A DNA stretch of 64,000 bases, from positions 1,996,501-2,060,500 of the forward strand of contig NZ_AP028929.1 in the NCBI RefSeq assembly GCF_041154385.1, read 5' to 3'. Below are positions 7,446-15,273 of the stretch, piece by piece. The number at the start of each line of letters is the position of its first letter. Position 1 is the stretch's first letter. The DNA comes from Streptococcus sp. SN-1. GTDB taxonomy: Bacteria; Bacillota; Bacilli; Lactobacillales; Streptococcaceae. The translations under genes were made by a program, and so were the position numbers. The notes below the pieces were generated by a model. The model made no database searches. It saw only the letters and a program-made list of their open reading frames with translations, and was not told the DNA's origin.

Positions 7446-7476
7446 AAAAGCCCCCAGATTCGTTTCTGAGGGCTTG
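7446..7476 (-). terminator. Terminator of the leftward satellite operon
   Basis: Minus strand: AAGCCCTCAGA - AACGAA - TCTGGGGGCTTTT, a stem with one bulge followed by T residues, 90 bases after the last small gene of the satellite. Confidence 0.65.
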
Positions 7477-7564
7477 TAGTTTATCCATGGTGTTTTAGTT
7501 GTCCAGTACGAAACAAAGCAAAATAGGGGGCGAATATGAAGCCTACGCCTACATTTGCCAACAT

Positions 7565-7699
7565 TTACGCTTCTAATTCTTGTAGTAAGGTTAAATCTAA
7601 ATCATCAAGGTCAACATCTATTTCAAAATCCATGTTTAAATCTATCTCCATATCCTCTAATTGGATATTCTCCAAATCAATCAAAAAATCTTCAATCAT
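7565..7699 (-). CDS. Very acidic 44-residue satellite protein
   Basis: A 44-residue ORF from an ATG with a strong upstream purine run (GAGGGGGATGAC). It starts MIEDFLIDLENIQLEDMEID and then alternates Asp/Glu with Leu/Ile/Met (DLDDLDLTLL), with almost no basic residues. It is the last gene of the leftward operon, just before a terminator. No family recognised. The charge pattern is like DNA-mimic or adaptor peptides, but that is speculation. Confidence 0.6.
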   Translation of the reverse strand: MIEDFLIDLENIQLEDMEIDLNMDFEIDVDLDDLDLTLLQELEA

Positions 7700-7751
7700 G
7701 TCATCCCCCTCACTTAAATCTCAACATTTCTCAACAAAACACCCCAAACAC

Positions 7752-8144
7752 CTACTTATATGCTTCCAGCTCTCCGTTCTGGTGGATTCTCGCAAAGTTT
7801 AAGACTGCTATCTGTTTGTATCGGTGGTAGCTAGTGGAGCTAGTACCTGCCATTTCTACGCATTCGCTCATTGTTTTCTTTCTCATGTAGCAATAATGGA
7901 TAATGAAGTATTTTCTGGCTCTCTCGTTCTCTATGCTGTTGATGTCGTGGGCGAATATCTCCAACCCCTCACGGATTGCTTTTTCATGCTCACCGCTCAA
8001 ATTCCACTGATCAGGTAAGACAAGTTTCCAAGCCTCTTCATCTATCGTAACTTGGCTTTCACTTCCTGCCATCCTCTGGAAACGTAGAAAGTAAGTCATC
8101 CGCTCTCTGACGTTCATCATCGTTTTAAACTTATCCAGCTCCAT
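7752..8144 (-). CDS. ArpU-like phage transcriptional regulator
   Basis: A 130-residue protein resembling the ArpU/late-gene regulators found at the end of early regions in phages of Gram-positive bacteria. The C-terminus has a helix-turn-helix-like stretch (KTMSECVEMAGTSSTSYHRY, residues 88-107), preceded by a helical region with YFIIHYCYM. Its ATG overlaps the TAG of the DUF1492 gene upstream (TAATG), so the two are coupled. In a satellite it could time late or packaging functions, or answer to the helper. Confidence 0.7.
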   Translation of the reverse strand: MELDKFKTMMNVRERMTYFLRFQRMAGSESQVTIDEEAWKLVLPDQWNLSGEHEKAIREGLEIFAHDINSIENERARKYFIIHYCYMRKKTMSECVEMAGTSSTSYHRYKQIAVLNFARIHQNGELEAYK

Positions 8145-8563
8145 TAGTTTGCCCCTTCCACCTTGGTCAAGTTTTCTATGGCTTTTTGCCTTACTCGATA
8201 TACCGAGGTTGTAGATACACCTATTTCCTCAGCAACTTGCCAAGCGTCAAGAACATTCAAGTAGAACAGCCTGAGAACAGAACGTTCAAGCGGATTGGCC
8301 AGCTTATCGATCAGCCTAGATATTTCCATTCTCTCTTCAGTAAGTCGCTCAATTCTCTGTAAAGTGTCCTCTTTTAGTTTTAGAACACTTATAAGGTTAT
8401 TCTCTGCTGTATTTACCCTGCTTGTTTGTACTCTGGTATTGCTCAGTTCTTGCTTTTTGATAATACCGCTTTCTAAAGCTGCAAGCTCTAAATATAAGCC
8501 TTCTATCTCCTTGTTTATCCACTTAACGCCCTCTAGTTTTTCTTTTACCTGCTCTGGTGTCAT
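8144..8563 (-). CDS. DUF1492-type sigma-like phage protein
   Basis: A 139-residue protein. A coiled-coil-forming N-terminal half (residues 1-85, Glu/Leu/Lys-rich) precedes a sigma-70 region-4-like helix-turn-helix: LERSVLRLFYLNVLDAWQVA (about 92-111) followed by EEIGVSTTSVYRVRQKAIE. Such proteins pair with ArpU/RinA-type regulators in streptococcal prophages. Shine-Dalgarno GAGGAGG is clear. Confidence 0.78.
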   Translation of the reverse strand: MTPEQVKEKLEGVKWINKEIEGLYLELAALESGIIKKQELSNTRVQTSRVNTAENNLISVLKLKEDTLQRIERLTEERMEISRLIDKLANPLERSVLRLFYLNVLDAWQVAEEIGVSTTSVYRVRQKAIENLTKVEGAN

Positions 8564-9374
8564 GCCTCAGCCTCCTCTATGGTATAATAATTTCAAGGAA
8601 TAATTTATAAAGGAGTCAGCCCTGTGCTGGCTTTTTTTGCGTTTTCTAGGAGTTCGATTATACCCCCTTAACGTTCTTTATCTCTAAAAGTATTTGTATC
8701 TTAGGAAATCTTAGTATTTTATCTCTAGAATAAAGTCCTTACCTTGCTATTTTAAAATGTAAAACCTAACCAAAACCTAATCATTCTGAGGTGGTAAGCC
8801 TTGGCTTTTTGTATTTTCAACGACTGGTGGAATATGTTCATACTTGTTCATACTTTAAAGCAATTAAGGCAAGTTATTTATTGGCTTATCATTTTGTAAG
8901 CAATTAAGAAGGCTTATTGTCGTCCTTATCTCCTTGATAAATGACAGGGGATATATCCACTTTCTCGGCGTTCGCTCTAGCTTCAAATGATTTCCGTGAG
9001 AAAAAATGTACAGTGACGGGGGAAGCTCATAGAAGCGCGTGGGTGGGGGAGACACCCCCACTGTGTTATAAAATTGGAGTAGCTTTATCGGTCAAAAAAT
9101 CAAGCTAAACACTTAGTAATACTACATTATACAAAAATTAAAAACATTTCAAAAAGGGAATTTTTTGCACGGAAGAGGGGCGCGTTCCTATATCCGAACA
9201 ATAACTAGCCCCGTCTAAAAATAACGGGGGTATCTCTGCCTCCTGTCTAACCTTCATGCCTGTTTAGTATATTGTAATTGAAGTTTTCTAATTGTAAAGA
9301 CAAACAATGTTTATCTTATTCCTTTTTAGATTAATCTTTATTTAGATTTGTTTGTTTGTAAATCCTCCAAATCA
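8564..9374. other. Structured non-coding segment of the satellite
   Basis: About 810 bases in which no ORF convinces me. It contains the tandem AAAACCTAAC-CAAAACCTAAT (8761-8780, sharing AACCTAA with the origin region), a perfect tandem TGTTCATACT (8835-8854), repeated AAGCAATTAAG (about 8860 and 8900), a GC-rich hairpin GTGGGGG-AGACA-CCCCCAC (9043-9061) and another, CCCCGT..ACGGGG (9209-9229). It is unusually rich in defined structure for spacer DNA. A packaging (cos/pac-like) or regulatory role is possible but unproven. Confidence 0.5.
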
Positions 9375-9893
9375 CTACTTCAGATTACTCAATCCATTCA
9401 GCCAAAATCTATCTCCCTTTCTAGTATAGTAAACAAACTTTTGATAATGCTTGTAATATCGTTTCTGTTTCATATACTTTGGTCTTTCTGGGAAACTATC
9501 AAACATATATCCACCACGTCTAGGACTCCAATTTGGTTCTACCTTTCTAGCTTCCCTAAGCGCAAGCTCCCAGTAGTATTGGCAATCCGTTTTACTACGG
9601 TTCAGGGTGCTCTTGTGGATCTCTTGGCATGTACCGCAACTAAAATACAAATACCGTTTATAAAGCAACCTGCACCGTCTCCCACAATCAGGGCAAAGAA
9701 AGAAATATCGATTACCTCCCTTAGTTCCTGGTATTCTTGCTAAATCAAAACAATCATGTTCAAAGATGATGTACAGATTATCTAAGTCTATTTCTAGTTT
9801 TCTACCGTCCAACTCAGCTATACCGTGACTAATGTTCTTGTCTTTCATTGGCTTTATAAACGTTTCTATGGTTATTGATTCTATAATTTCCAT
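9375..9893 (-). CDS. Zinc-ribbon protein of the satellite
   Basis: A 172-residue protein. A four-cysteine zinc ribbon is visible (FLCPDCGRRC ... FSCGTCQ, about residues 65-91), followed by a Tyr/Arg/Lys-rich C-terminus with several aromatic clusters. Probably binds nucleic acid. I cannot name a family. It is the most distal of the genes upstream of the non-coding segment. Confidence 0.6.
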   Translation of the reverse strand: MEIIESITIETFIKPMKDKNISHGIAELDGRKLEIDLDNLYIIFEHDCFDLARIPGTKGGNRYFFLCPDCGRRCRLLYKRYLYFSCGTCQEIHKSTLNRSKTDCQYYWELALREARKVEPNWSPRRGGYMFDSFPERPKYMKQKRYYKHYQKFVYYTRKGDRFWLNGLSNLK

Positions 9894-9985
9894 TCATTCA
9901 AAATACCTTTATATAGAAAAACCCAAATCGTTTGGGTTAGTAGTAATAAAACCACAAAAAGAGGCTGGTGCCTCTCTTGATAGTT

Positions 9986-10519
9986 CTAGCTTTCTGCCTC
10001 TGCCACATAATCAGCAAGGCCTTTATATTCTCCCTCTACGTCCAATTTTTGGAGTAGGCTAATACTTTCATCGTCCAGCATTTCCAACGTACCAAAAGCA
10101 GTCATAGAGTCCATAGGGATAGGCTTATCAGAAAGCAAGCGATCAGCATAGTCTAATAGTTCCAGCTCGTAATCTGTGACCTTATTCAGTAAACTCTCAA
10201 AGTCCTCTGACTCTTTAAGTTGGAGCACGCGCTCCCGTTTATAACGTTCTTCAAATGCTTCATCGTCCACTGGTTGGTTGTAATAGTCTTTGAAACTGTC
10301 ACAAATACGCTTGAAGGTCTTGTTTAGTTTGCTATCCTCCACATACTCAGCTACAAGAGTGCCTTTATCCTTGTAGGTCAATGAGATTGTAGGCTGGCAA
10401 TATGTTCCAGTCATATATCCCAGTAACGCGTGACCTGCTACCATAGCAGTATCTAGGTCTTTAAATTCGTAAGTGAAAGTAAGTGTTTTGGCTTTATCCG
10501 AAAATGTTTTTAGTGTCAT
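9986..10519 (-). CDS. Hypothetical satellite protein
   Basis: A 177-residue acidic soluble protein with Shine-Dalgarno AAGGAG. It starts 14 bases after the small Cse60-like gene. The N-terminal half is strand-rich (LTFTYEFKDLDTAMVAGHAL), the C-terminal half helical and rich in Glu/Asp/Leu. No known domain recognised. Its position after the replication genes suggests an accessory or late role. Confidence 0.65.
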   Translation of the reverse strand: MTLKTFSDKAKTLTFTYEFKDLDTAMVAGHALLGYMTGTYCQPTISLTYKDKGTLVAEYVEDSKLNKTFKRICDSFKDYYNQPVDDEAFEERYKRERVLQLKESEDFESLLNKVTDYELELLDYADRLLSDKPIPMDSMTAFGTLEMLDDESISLLQKLDVEGEYKGLADYVAEAES

Positions 10520-10532
10520 GTTGTTTCTCCTT

Positions 10533-10709
10533 TTATTTGTATAATACTAGCAAACTAGCAATCGCGCCCATACCATCACTATCTCCTACGGTTGCGGTTG
10601 AATATTTTACATCAATTACCTCCACGGTCGCCATAAAATCATTTACTTCCTGCTCAAATTCTTCAAGCGGTTGTTGCCATTTATAATAAAAAAATAGTTT
10701 AGTTTTCAT
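10533..10709 (-). CDS. Small Cse60-like protein
   Basis: A 58-residue ORF that starts MKTKLFFYYKWQQPLEEFEQ, with Shine-Dalgarno AAGGAG. The layout (MKxKLFF start, a long helix EEFEQEVNDFM, then VIDVKYSTATV and a hydrophobic end LLVLYK) matches small proteins labelled sporulation protein Cse60 that are common in streptococcal phages, where the sporulation name is meaningless. Function unknown. Confidence 0.65.
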   Translation of the reverse strand: MKTKLFFYYKWQQPLEEFEQEVNDFMATVEVIDVKYSTATVGDSDGMGAIASLLVLYK

Positions 10710-10726
10710 GTTGTTTCTCCTTTTTT

Positions 10727-11038
10727 CTCTTAGATTAGGTTTTGATTAGTTTTAAAAAATAACCCTTTAAAAGCCTAGTATATAAGCGCTTCAAGGGTGT
10801 TAGATTAGGGTTAGTTTTACTTTTCAAGTTCGCGTCTATATAACACGTTTATATTTATTTTTTTATATAGAGATATTAGAAATAAAAACTAACCTACTAA
10901 CCTAAATACTCGCAAAGACTTTTATATCAACGTTTACAAAGATTAGCGTTTAGGTTATGTTTCTATTTTTTGCATAACCTAAATTGCTATAACCCTTGGT
11001 GTAATTGGTTTTTTAGTATTAAATTTCCTAACCTAAAT
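10727..11038. other. Candidate replication origin of the satellite (AACCTAA iterons)
   Basis: About 310 AT-rich bases just past the helicase gene. The core AACCTAA or its complement recurs at 10736-10742, 10889-10896 (variant), 10897-10907, 10949-10957, 10974-10984 and 11028-11038. Three of these extend to [CA]TAACCTAAAT. Two copies form a perfect inverted repeat (TTTAGGTTATG 10949-10959 / CATAACCTAAA 10973-10983), and a long A/T tract (10850-10885) lies between repeat groups. Staphylococcal and streptococcal satellites keep their origin beside the rep gene with iterons flanking an AT-rich region. The last repeat overlaps the helicase stop codon. Confidence 0.6.
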
Positions 11039-12518
11039 CTTCATCTTCTAAGTGTATTCCCCATACCCCTTTGACAAATCTTTTACGTTGAAAACCTTGT
11101 GGGTCAAGTACTTCATAAAACTTAGGGCTAACCGTTCCATTTTTTGCCGAGTACTTATATGACGTTGTTTTTTCCAATTCGGCCATTACTGCATTACCAA
11201 ATTGTCCAAGTTTAGGTTTATCTATTCCTATATCCTCAGCAAATTCTTTTAGTTTGTTTCTTGCTATAAACATTGGAACATGATTTACTTTATGCCAACC
11301 ATTAGGGATATAGAAATTCTCTACCCAAACTTTGATATAATCATTGTCGTTTTTGTACTTGCTAAGCATTTCTTGTACTACTGTTGGTTCTATAAAGCTA
11401 TCAAAATCTGGCATATTTAAAACTTTAAACAAAACCCACTCTAGTAGCTCTTTGTTCTTTATAAATCGGTCTTTGATTTCATGACGTTCTTTCTGACCGT
11501 TAAAATCTGCACGGAAAGGAATGATACAAAGCCGTCTATACCAACCCATCGTCTTATTTCTAGCTCTAGGCAAATCATTGCCCGAAAAGATACACAATAG
11601 TCTGAAACGTGCTTCCACGGGTTGCAAGCTTTTTTTATTGACCTGCACTGGATCTCCACTAATTACACTCATAAGGTCAGAAACTTCATCCAGGTACTTG
11701 TTAGAAATATCATCTCCAATATTACAAACCTTTCCTTCCAAAGCACCCAAATAGAACTCTTTTCCAAACTGGTCAGGTTTCAAATTACTAATATTTGACC
11801 GCCCTATTAAATTCTCCAGCAAGGCTTGGAAAGTACCTTTCCCATTATTACCATCTCCAACCATTAGCACCATTTTCTTACGTGTTCGGTTTGGATTGAT
11901 AGCCTCATTTATGACTTGCCACAATAAAGCTACAACTTCTTTATCGTTAACTGCTAATGTCTCTAACCATCTATCAAAATCAAACCAACCATCTAAAATA
12001 GGCTTTCTGGCGCATGGGTTGTACTCCGTTTGTATCTTGCTGGTAATGACAAAATTAGGACTAAATTCCTCTAGTTTATGAGTCTTAATATTATAAACTC
12101 CATTCGCTACTGGAATATATCGATAATCGTCCAGCGGTTTTTTCATTTTTGTTTCTGTACGGATAAAAGATATAAGTTCCGTGAAGAACTTGTTAGAGGT
12201 CAAACGTGAGTCATATTTTAAAAGCAATTTTCGGAAAATATCGTTACTTGATACATAATGGCCTAAATCCAAGTGGTAAAGATATAGCTTACTAATATCA
12301 CTTATTGCACCCTCGCCTATAAAGGTAAAATAGCAAATTTCCTGCAATGCTTTGGCTACTATTGCGACGCTAGGCACTGGAACCTCTACTCTCTCATTTT
12401 TCTTTCCTTCATTGACGATATAGGAGTTTTCTTTACGCCATTGATCTCCAAGTTCCCAAATCCTACTATAAAGTTCCCACATTGTTTTTGGAGGTTGTTC
12501 TTGCTCTCTGACCTCCAT
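11028..12518 (-). CDS. P4/D5-family replicative helicase (primase C-terminal type)
   Basis: A 496-residue SF3 helicase of the phage/plasmid primase P4 family that would initiate and drive satellite replication. Walker A VGDGNNGKGTFQALLENL is near residues 219-236, followed by GDDISNKYLDEVSDL (Walker B region) and the sensor-like IFSGNDLPRARNK and WYRRLCIIPF. The N-terminal part (residues 25-190) resembles the D5_N region. The ATG at 12518 has no good Shine-Dalgarno. The frame is open further upstream, and AGAGAGG precedes an in-frame ATA at 12557, so the true start may be a rare codon. The likely target is the iteron region at its 3' end. Confidence 0.85.
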   Translation of the reverse strand: MEVREQEQPPKTMWELYSRIWELGDQWRKENSYIVNEGKKNERVEVPVPSVAIVAKALQEICYFTFIGEGAISDISKLYLYHLDLGHYVSSNDIFRKLLLKYDSRLTSNKFFTELISFIRTETKMKKPLDDYRYIPVANGVYNIKTHKLEEFSPNFVITSKIQTEYNPCARKPILDGWFDFDRWLETLAVNDKEVVALLWQVINEAINPNRTRKKMVLMVGDGNNGKGTFQALLENLIGRSNISNLKPDQFGKEFYLGALEGKVCNIGDDISNKYLDEVSDLMSVISGDPVQVNKKSLQPVEARFRLLCIFSGNDLPRARNKTMGWYRRLCIIPFRADFNGQKERHEIKDRFIKNKELLEWVLFKVLNMPDFDSFIEPTVVQEMLSKYKNDNDYIKVWVENFYIPNGWHKVNHVPMFIARNKLKEFAEDIGIDKPKLGQFGNAVMAELEKTTSYKYSAKNGTVSPKFYEVLDPQGFQRKRFVKGVWGIHLEDEDLG

Positions 12519-12561
12519 GATTTCACTTTTTAGGTTTGCTAATTCTTCTAGTTCTATGGTT

Positions 12562-13428
12562 CTAACCTCTCTTTCTATATTCAGCCCGTGCTATACTGCT
12601 AAAAGTGCGGTCTAGCTCTTCAATAGGCAATGGTTCAACCGTCACGCTATTGGCTATCCTTGTAAGTTCATAGGCGGTCTCTAGGTCACAATCAACCCAC
12701 TTATTGAAGAGTAAACCTACAAAGCGTGTCAGTGCTACGTTTCGCCCTCCCTCGTCTCCAAATCCGTTGAAAAGCGTGTCAATGATCCTCATGGTCATAG
12801 ATTTCTGACCGCTTGGCCTTGGAGTATATGGAAGGCTTGTAGCATTCTGTTTAACTGGTTCAGCCGTTGTCTGTGGTACTGGATAATCAAGTCCATGCTC
12901 TACAATTTTTTGATAACTTGATGGGTCGCCTGTTGTTACTGGTAGCCCTTGAAGTTGTGACCATGTTAAACTGGCCATGTCAAAGGGTAGCCCAATCTTA
13001 TCAGCAATCTCTTTCACTATCTGCTTATAGGTTACCTCGTTCATCACGTTGTCAGGCTTCACTACAAGGCGAAAACGGGGCTTTTCTAAGCTATGTTTAA
13101 TAGTCGGGTATAAGATATAGGAGTAACCAAATAAAGCGCTAGAGACGGCTTTTATGAAGTCCTCAGACGTCCCCTGTATATCGTCATAATCAAGGAAAAT
13201 CAAATCCCGATAGATTAGACTGGAGTTGTTTCGCTTGTAACTGCCATTCTTTTCTGCTGTTACTTTGCCACTGATACAGTAGGGCGCTTGTGTACGCTTG
13301 TATTCCTCAATTTCTGTCCCCTCTGGAACGACTAAAGGCTTAAATCGTTCAATATACTCGAATGGCTCAATCTTATCAAATGGATAGACAAGATTATTTT
13401 GAAAACCTTTAGCCTCATAAATCACCAT
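12562..13428 (-). CDS. Satellite primase (AEP-like, PriCT C-terminus)
   Basis: A 288-residue protein. The N-terminal half carries an archaeo-eukaryotic-primase-like signature: LIFLDYDDI (about residues 75-83, the metal-binding D-x-D) and KPRFRLVVK further on. The C-terminal part (about 210-285) is helical and resembles the primase C-terminal (PriCT_1) domain with RNVALTRFVGLLFNKWVD. It lies one short gap before the helicase gene, so the pair forms the replication module. It begins in a TGATATG overlap with the small basic gene upstream. Confidence 0.75.
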   Translation of the reverse strand: MVIYEAKGFQNNLVYPFDKIEPFEYIERFKPLVVPEGTEIEEYKRTQAPYCISGKVTAEKNGSYKRNNSSLIYRDLIFLDYDDIQGTSEDFIKAVSSALFGYSYILYPTIKHSLEKPRFRLVVKPDNVMNEVTYKQIVKEIADKIGLPFDMASLTWSQLQGLPVTTGDPSSYQKIVEHGLDYPVPQTTAEPVKQNATSLPYTPRPSGQKSMTMRIIDTLFNGFGDEGGRNVALTRFVGLLFNKWVDCDLETAYELTRIANSVTVEPLPIEELDRTFSSIARAEYRKRG

Positions 13429-13429
13429 A

Positions 13430-13579
13430 TCAGCCTCCTTTTCTTCGTTTCTTTCTTAATTTCTTCAACCGCTTTTGTTCTTTGGTTTGCTCTAAGGTTG
13501 ATTTCATATCCTTGTAAATGTCCATACCTCTGACTTGCACGCCTCTATTATGTGCAGGGTGTATATAAAATTTTCTCAT
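13430..13579 (-). CDS. Small basic protein of the replication operon
   Basis: A 49-residue ORF: MRKFYIHPAHNRGVQVRGMD, then a Lys/Arg-rich helix (EQKRLKKLRKKRRKGG end). It starts in an ATGA overlap with the stop of the HTH gene upstream and ends one base ahead of the primase start region (TGATATG). Tight coupling on both sides supports it as a real gene. The strongly basic tail suggests nucleic-acid contact. Family unknown. Confidence 0.65.
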   Translation of the reverse strand: MRKFYIHPAHNRGVQVRGMDIYKDMKSTLEQTKEQKRLKKLRKKRRKGG

Positions 13580-13848
13580 TCTTCCACCCCCATAAACTTC
13601 ATCAAGTCAGAAATTCTATAATAGATTTTCCTAGTATCTTCTAGTGGGGGCTGGTATCGCCTTAGCCCTGCTTTTTCCCATTTTTGGAGCGTCATATACT
13701 TAATATCTAACTCATCCATGACTTCCTGGGCTGAGATTAAACCTGTCAGCCGTGGCTTGAGTCTATCACGCGCTTCCAGGTATCTTTCCACTACCTCCAG
13801 AATGCCTTGCGCTAGGTCTTGCTCGCTTTCTCGGCTTAGGCTAAACAT
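13576..13848 (-). CDS. Excisionase/MerR-type HTH protein
   Basis: A 90-residue protein with the helix-turn-helix ISAQEVMDELDIKYMTLQKW (about residues 36-55), then AGLRRYQPPLEDTRKIYYRI and an acidic end. It is related in motif order to the excisionase-like protein at 4057-4311 of the neighbouring element. It may be the directionality factor of the satellite, or a regulator of the primase genes it directly precedes. Confidence 0.72.
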   Translation of the reverse strand: MFSLSRESEQDLAQGILEVVERYLEARDRLKPRLTGLISAQEVMDELDIKYMTLQKWEKAGLRRYQPPLEDTRKIYYRISDLMKFMGVEE

Positions 13849-14182
13849 ATCCGCCCACCTCCTTCAAGGTTTCTTTGTAGCTTTCTAAATCAGCATTTAA
13901 AAGGACAGTTAGGCGTTTCTGTTCTTCCTGTACTTGGTTATAGAATGCCTTTGCACCGTCCAGTAGCTCCTCTTTGTTAGCTGGGATAAAGTAGCCTCTG
14001 AAAGCCCCATGACGTACCCCAACGATAGGAACGCCGTAGCGCGTGATTAGACGGCTGATAATATCTTGCACGGTTCTTTCTGCTAGCTTAGTGAGTAGGC
14101 TGATTTCTGCCCCTGTTATGGAGTTTTCAGCCCCTACCTTGATTAGTCTTAATACTCGTTTGTCATTCTCTGATAGACTCAT
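13841..14182 (-). CDS. Winged-helix protein of the satellite
   Basis: A 113-residue protein. The first 60 residues look like a winged helix (SITGAEISLLTKLAERTVQD, then IISRLITRYGVPIVGVRHGA with the wing FRGYF). The rest is a helical tail that could form a coiled coil. It overlaps both neighbours by a few bases, so it is cotranslated within the early accessory string. Probably DNA-binding; target unknown. Confidence 0.68.
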   Translation of the reverse strand: MSLSENDKRVLRLIKVGAENSITGAEISLLTKLAERTVQDIISRLITRYGVPIVGVRHGAFRGYFIPANKEELLDGAKAFYNQVQEEQKRLTVLLNADLESYKETLKEVGGYV

Positions 14183-14394
14183 TCAGTTCCTCCCCATACG
14201 TTGACCCCTGCAAGCTGGATATACCGCCCATAATCTGGGCTTAAACTCTCGCTAGGTGTTTCTATCGTCTGTTGGTTTTCTCGCTCAAATTGGGCGCTTT
14301 TTTTGCGGTCTCGGTGGTTTAAATAAAGCAGTAAGCCAATCAATACCACCATAAAGATTGCCGATTGTGTATTGGTCAAATCTAACTCATTCAT
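14179..14394 (-). CDS. Small single-pass membrane protein
   Basis: A 71-residue protein with one clear transmembrane segment (IFMVVLIGLLLYL, residues 13-25) followed by HRDRKKSAQF and a soluble polar tail, so the C-terminus is probably cytoplasmic. Overlaps the winged-helix gene start by an ATGA. No function known. Small membrane proteins in satellites and prophages sometimes act in exclusion, but nothing here proves it. Confidence 0.62.
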   Translation of the reverse strand: MNELDLTNTQSAIFMVVLIGLLLYLNHRDRKKSAQFERENQQTIETPSESLSPDYGRYIQLAGVNVWGGTE

Positions 14395-14395
14395 G

Positions 14396-14596
14396 TTATG
14401 CCCTCGCCTTGTAGTTCTTGATGTAGTCCACTTGGTCGCTTCGTTCCATCTTCAAGAAGTCGTCCACCTCTTCGGTGCTTACTTTTCGATCTACAAAATC
14501 AGCGATAAACTGGAATAGGTTTGGATTTCTCTCCTTGATTTCAGCCATTATTTCATCAAATTCTGCTTGTGTCATGTTGTCTAGGTCTAGTGTCAT
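14396..14596 (-). CDS. Small acidic hypothetical protein
   Basis: A 66-residue helical acidic protein starting MTLDLDNMTQAEFDEIMAEI, with Shine-Dalgarno GGAGGCAATGCA just before its ATG. One base separates it from the membrane-protein gene. No domain recognised. Confidence 0.62.
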   Translation of the reverse strand: MTLDLDNMTQAEFDEIMAEIKERNPNLFQFIADFVDRKVSTEEVDDFLKMERSDQVDYIKNYKARA

Positions 14597-14607
14597 TGCA
14601 TTGCCTC

Positions 14608-15108
14608 CTAATCAATCATCATTCCACGAGTATATAAGGATGAGTCTGTCCATGAATCCAAAACGTTCTTTTTCCCTCGTTTTTTCTTTGCGATATCAAC
14701 CGCTATGACTTCCCATACATAATTCAATAATTGACTTTGTTCCATTGGGTAGGTATTTTCTTTAGTTATTTCAGCTAGGTAAGTGTTTAAGAAAAGAAAT
14801 CCATCAAAGTTGGAAAGTAGCTTTATAAACTTAGTATCACCCCAATAATTTCTGTAATAAGACTCTTCTCGTTCTTCTAGTTCTCCTATTACTTCAGCAA
14901 CTACTCTCTGTTTCATCCTTTCCGTCTGTTCCTTAAGTGTTTGCTGTTGTTCATGATATTCTGTGCTAGTTAGTTCATTGTAGACATCATCCAAGTCATT
15001 CAATACCCTGCTGATTTCTCTTTTAGCTAATGCAGTTCCATCTCCTACAAGAATTTCTTGTATTTCTTCTAAATTTGTTGAAATAGCTTCTAATTGATCT
15101 GCTATCAT
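14608..15108 (-). CDS. Coiled-coil hypothetical protein
   Basis: A 166-residue protein. I place the start at the ATG at 15108 because GGAGG lies six bases before it. The frame runs up to 15165 without a second ribosome-binding site. The first 105 residues are a long Glu/Gln/Leu-rich coiled coil (QLEAISTNLEEIQEILVG onward). The rest includes YYRNYWGDTKFIKLLSNFDG. No known family. First gene of the early accessory string after the region with the candidate small RNA. Confidence 0.65.
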   Translation of the reverse strand: MIADQLEAISTNLEEIQEILVGDGTALAKREISRVLNDLDDVYNELTSTEYHEQQQTLKEQTERMKQRVVAEVIGELEEREESYYRNYWGDTKFIKLLSNFDGFLFLNTYLAEITKENTYPMEQSQLLNYVWEVIAVDIAKKKRGKKNVLDSWTDSSLYTRGMMID

Positions 15109-15261
15109 ATTTTTCCTCCGTTGGCCTTTAATGTCGTTTCTTATACAGGATTGGCACCACTCCAAACGCTGGGCGATTACCCCAAGTTGGCGAACGCTTG
15201 GAAGTGGTGTCCAGTTTAAAGAGTTGGCGCTCTCCGTATGGTCAAATTGCCCTAAATATGC

Positions 15262-15267
15262 TATAAT
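15262..15267 (+). promoter_or_regulatory. Extended -10 promoter of the candidate small RNA
   Basis: TATAAT at 15262-15267 preceded by TGC, on the strand opposite to the surrounding genes. The -35 position (TGGTCA, 15239-15244) is poor, which an extended -10 can tolerate. Confidence 0.55.
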
Positions 15268-15273
15268 CTAGGT

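Larger units (their letters stand above)
7035..7564. other. Left end region of the satellite island
   Basis: A gene-poor stretch of about 530 bases. In order it holds a minus-strand terminator (7086-7120), the candidate att core (7161-7185), inverted and direct GGGGAGCAA arm motifs (7274-7307), a hairpin carrying the CTTGCCTGCTGA motif (7331-7369), three more terminator-like hairpins (7305-7326, 7358-7381, 7446-7476) and two Chi heptamers (7231, 7417). I see no gene here. Confidence 0.6.

Noticed and set aside
7536..7830. Two plus-strand frames of 88 and 91 codons rich in Ser/Lys or Leu/Pro
   Set aside because: They mirror the acidic minus-strand gene at 7565-7699, which has the better ribosome-binding site and position.
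8864..9061. 65-codon minus-strand frame in the satellite spacer
   Set aside because: Poor start context, odd Pro/His-rich start and overlap with GC-rich hairpins. More likely non-coding structure.
13576..13848. Mobilizable-element origin for this excisionase-like gene
   Set aside because: Although related in motif to 4057-4311, it overlaps satellite genes on both sides and is clearly part of their operon.
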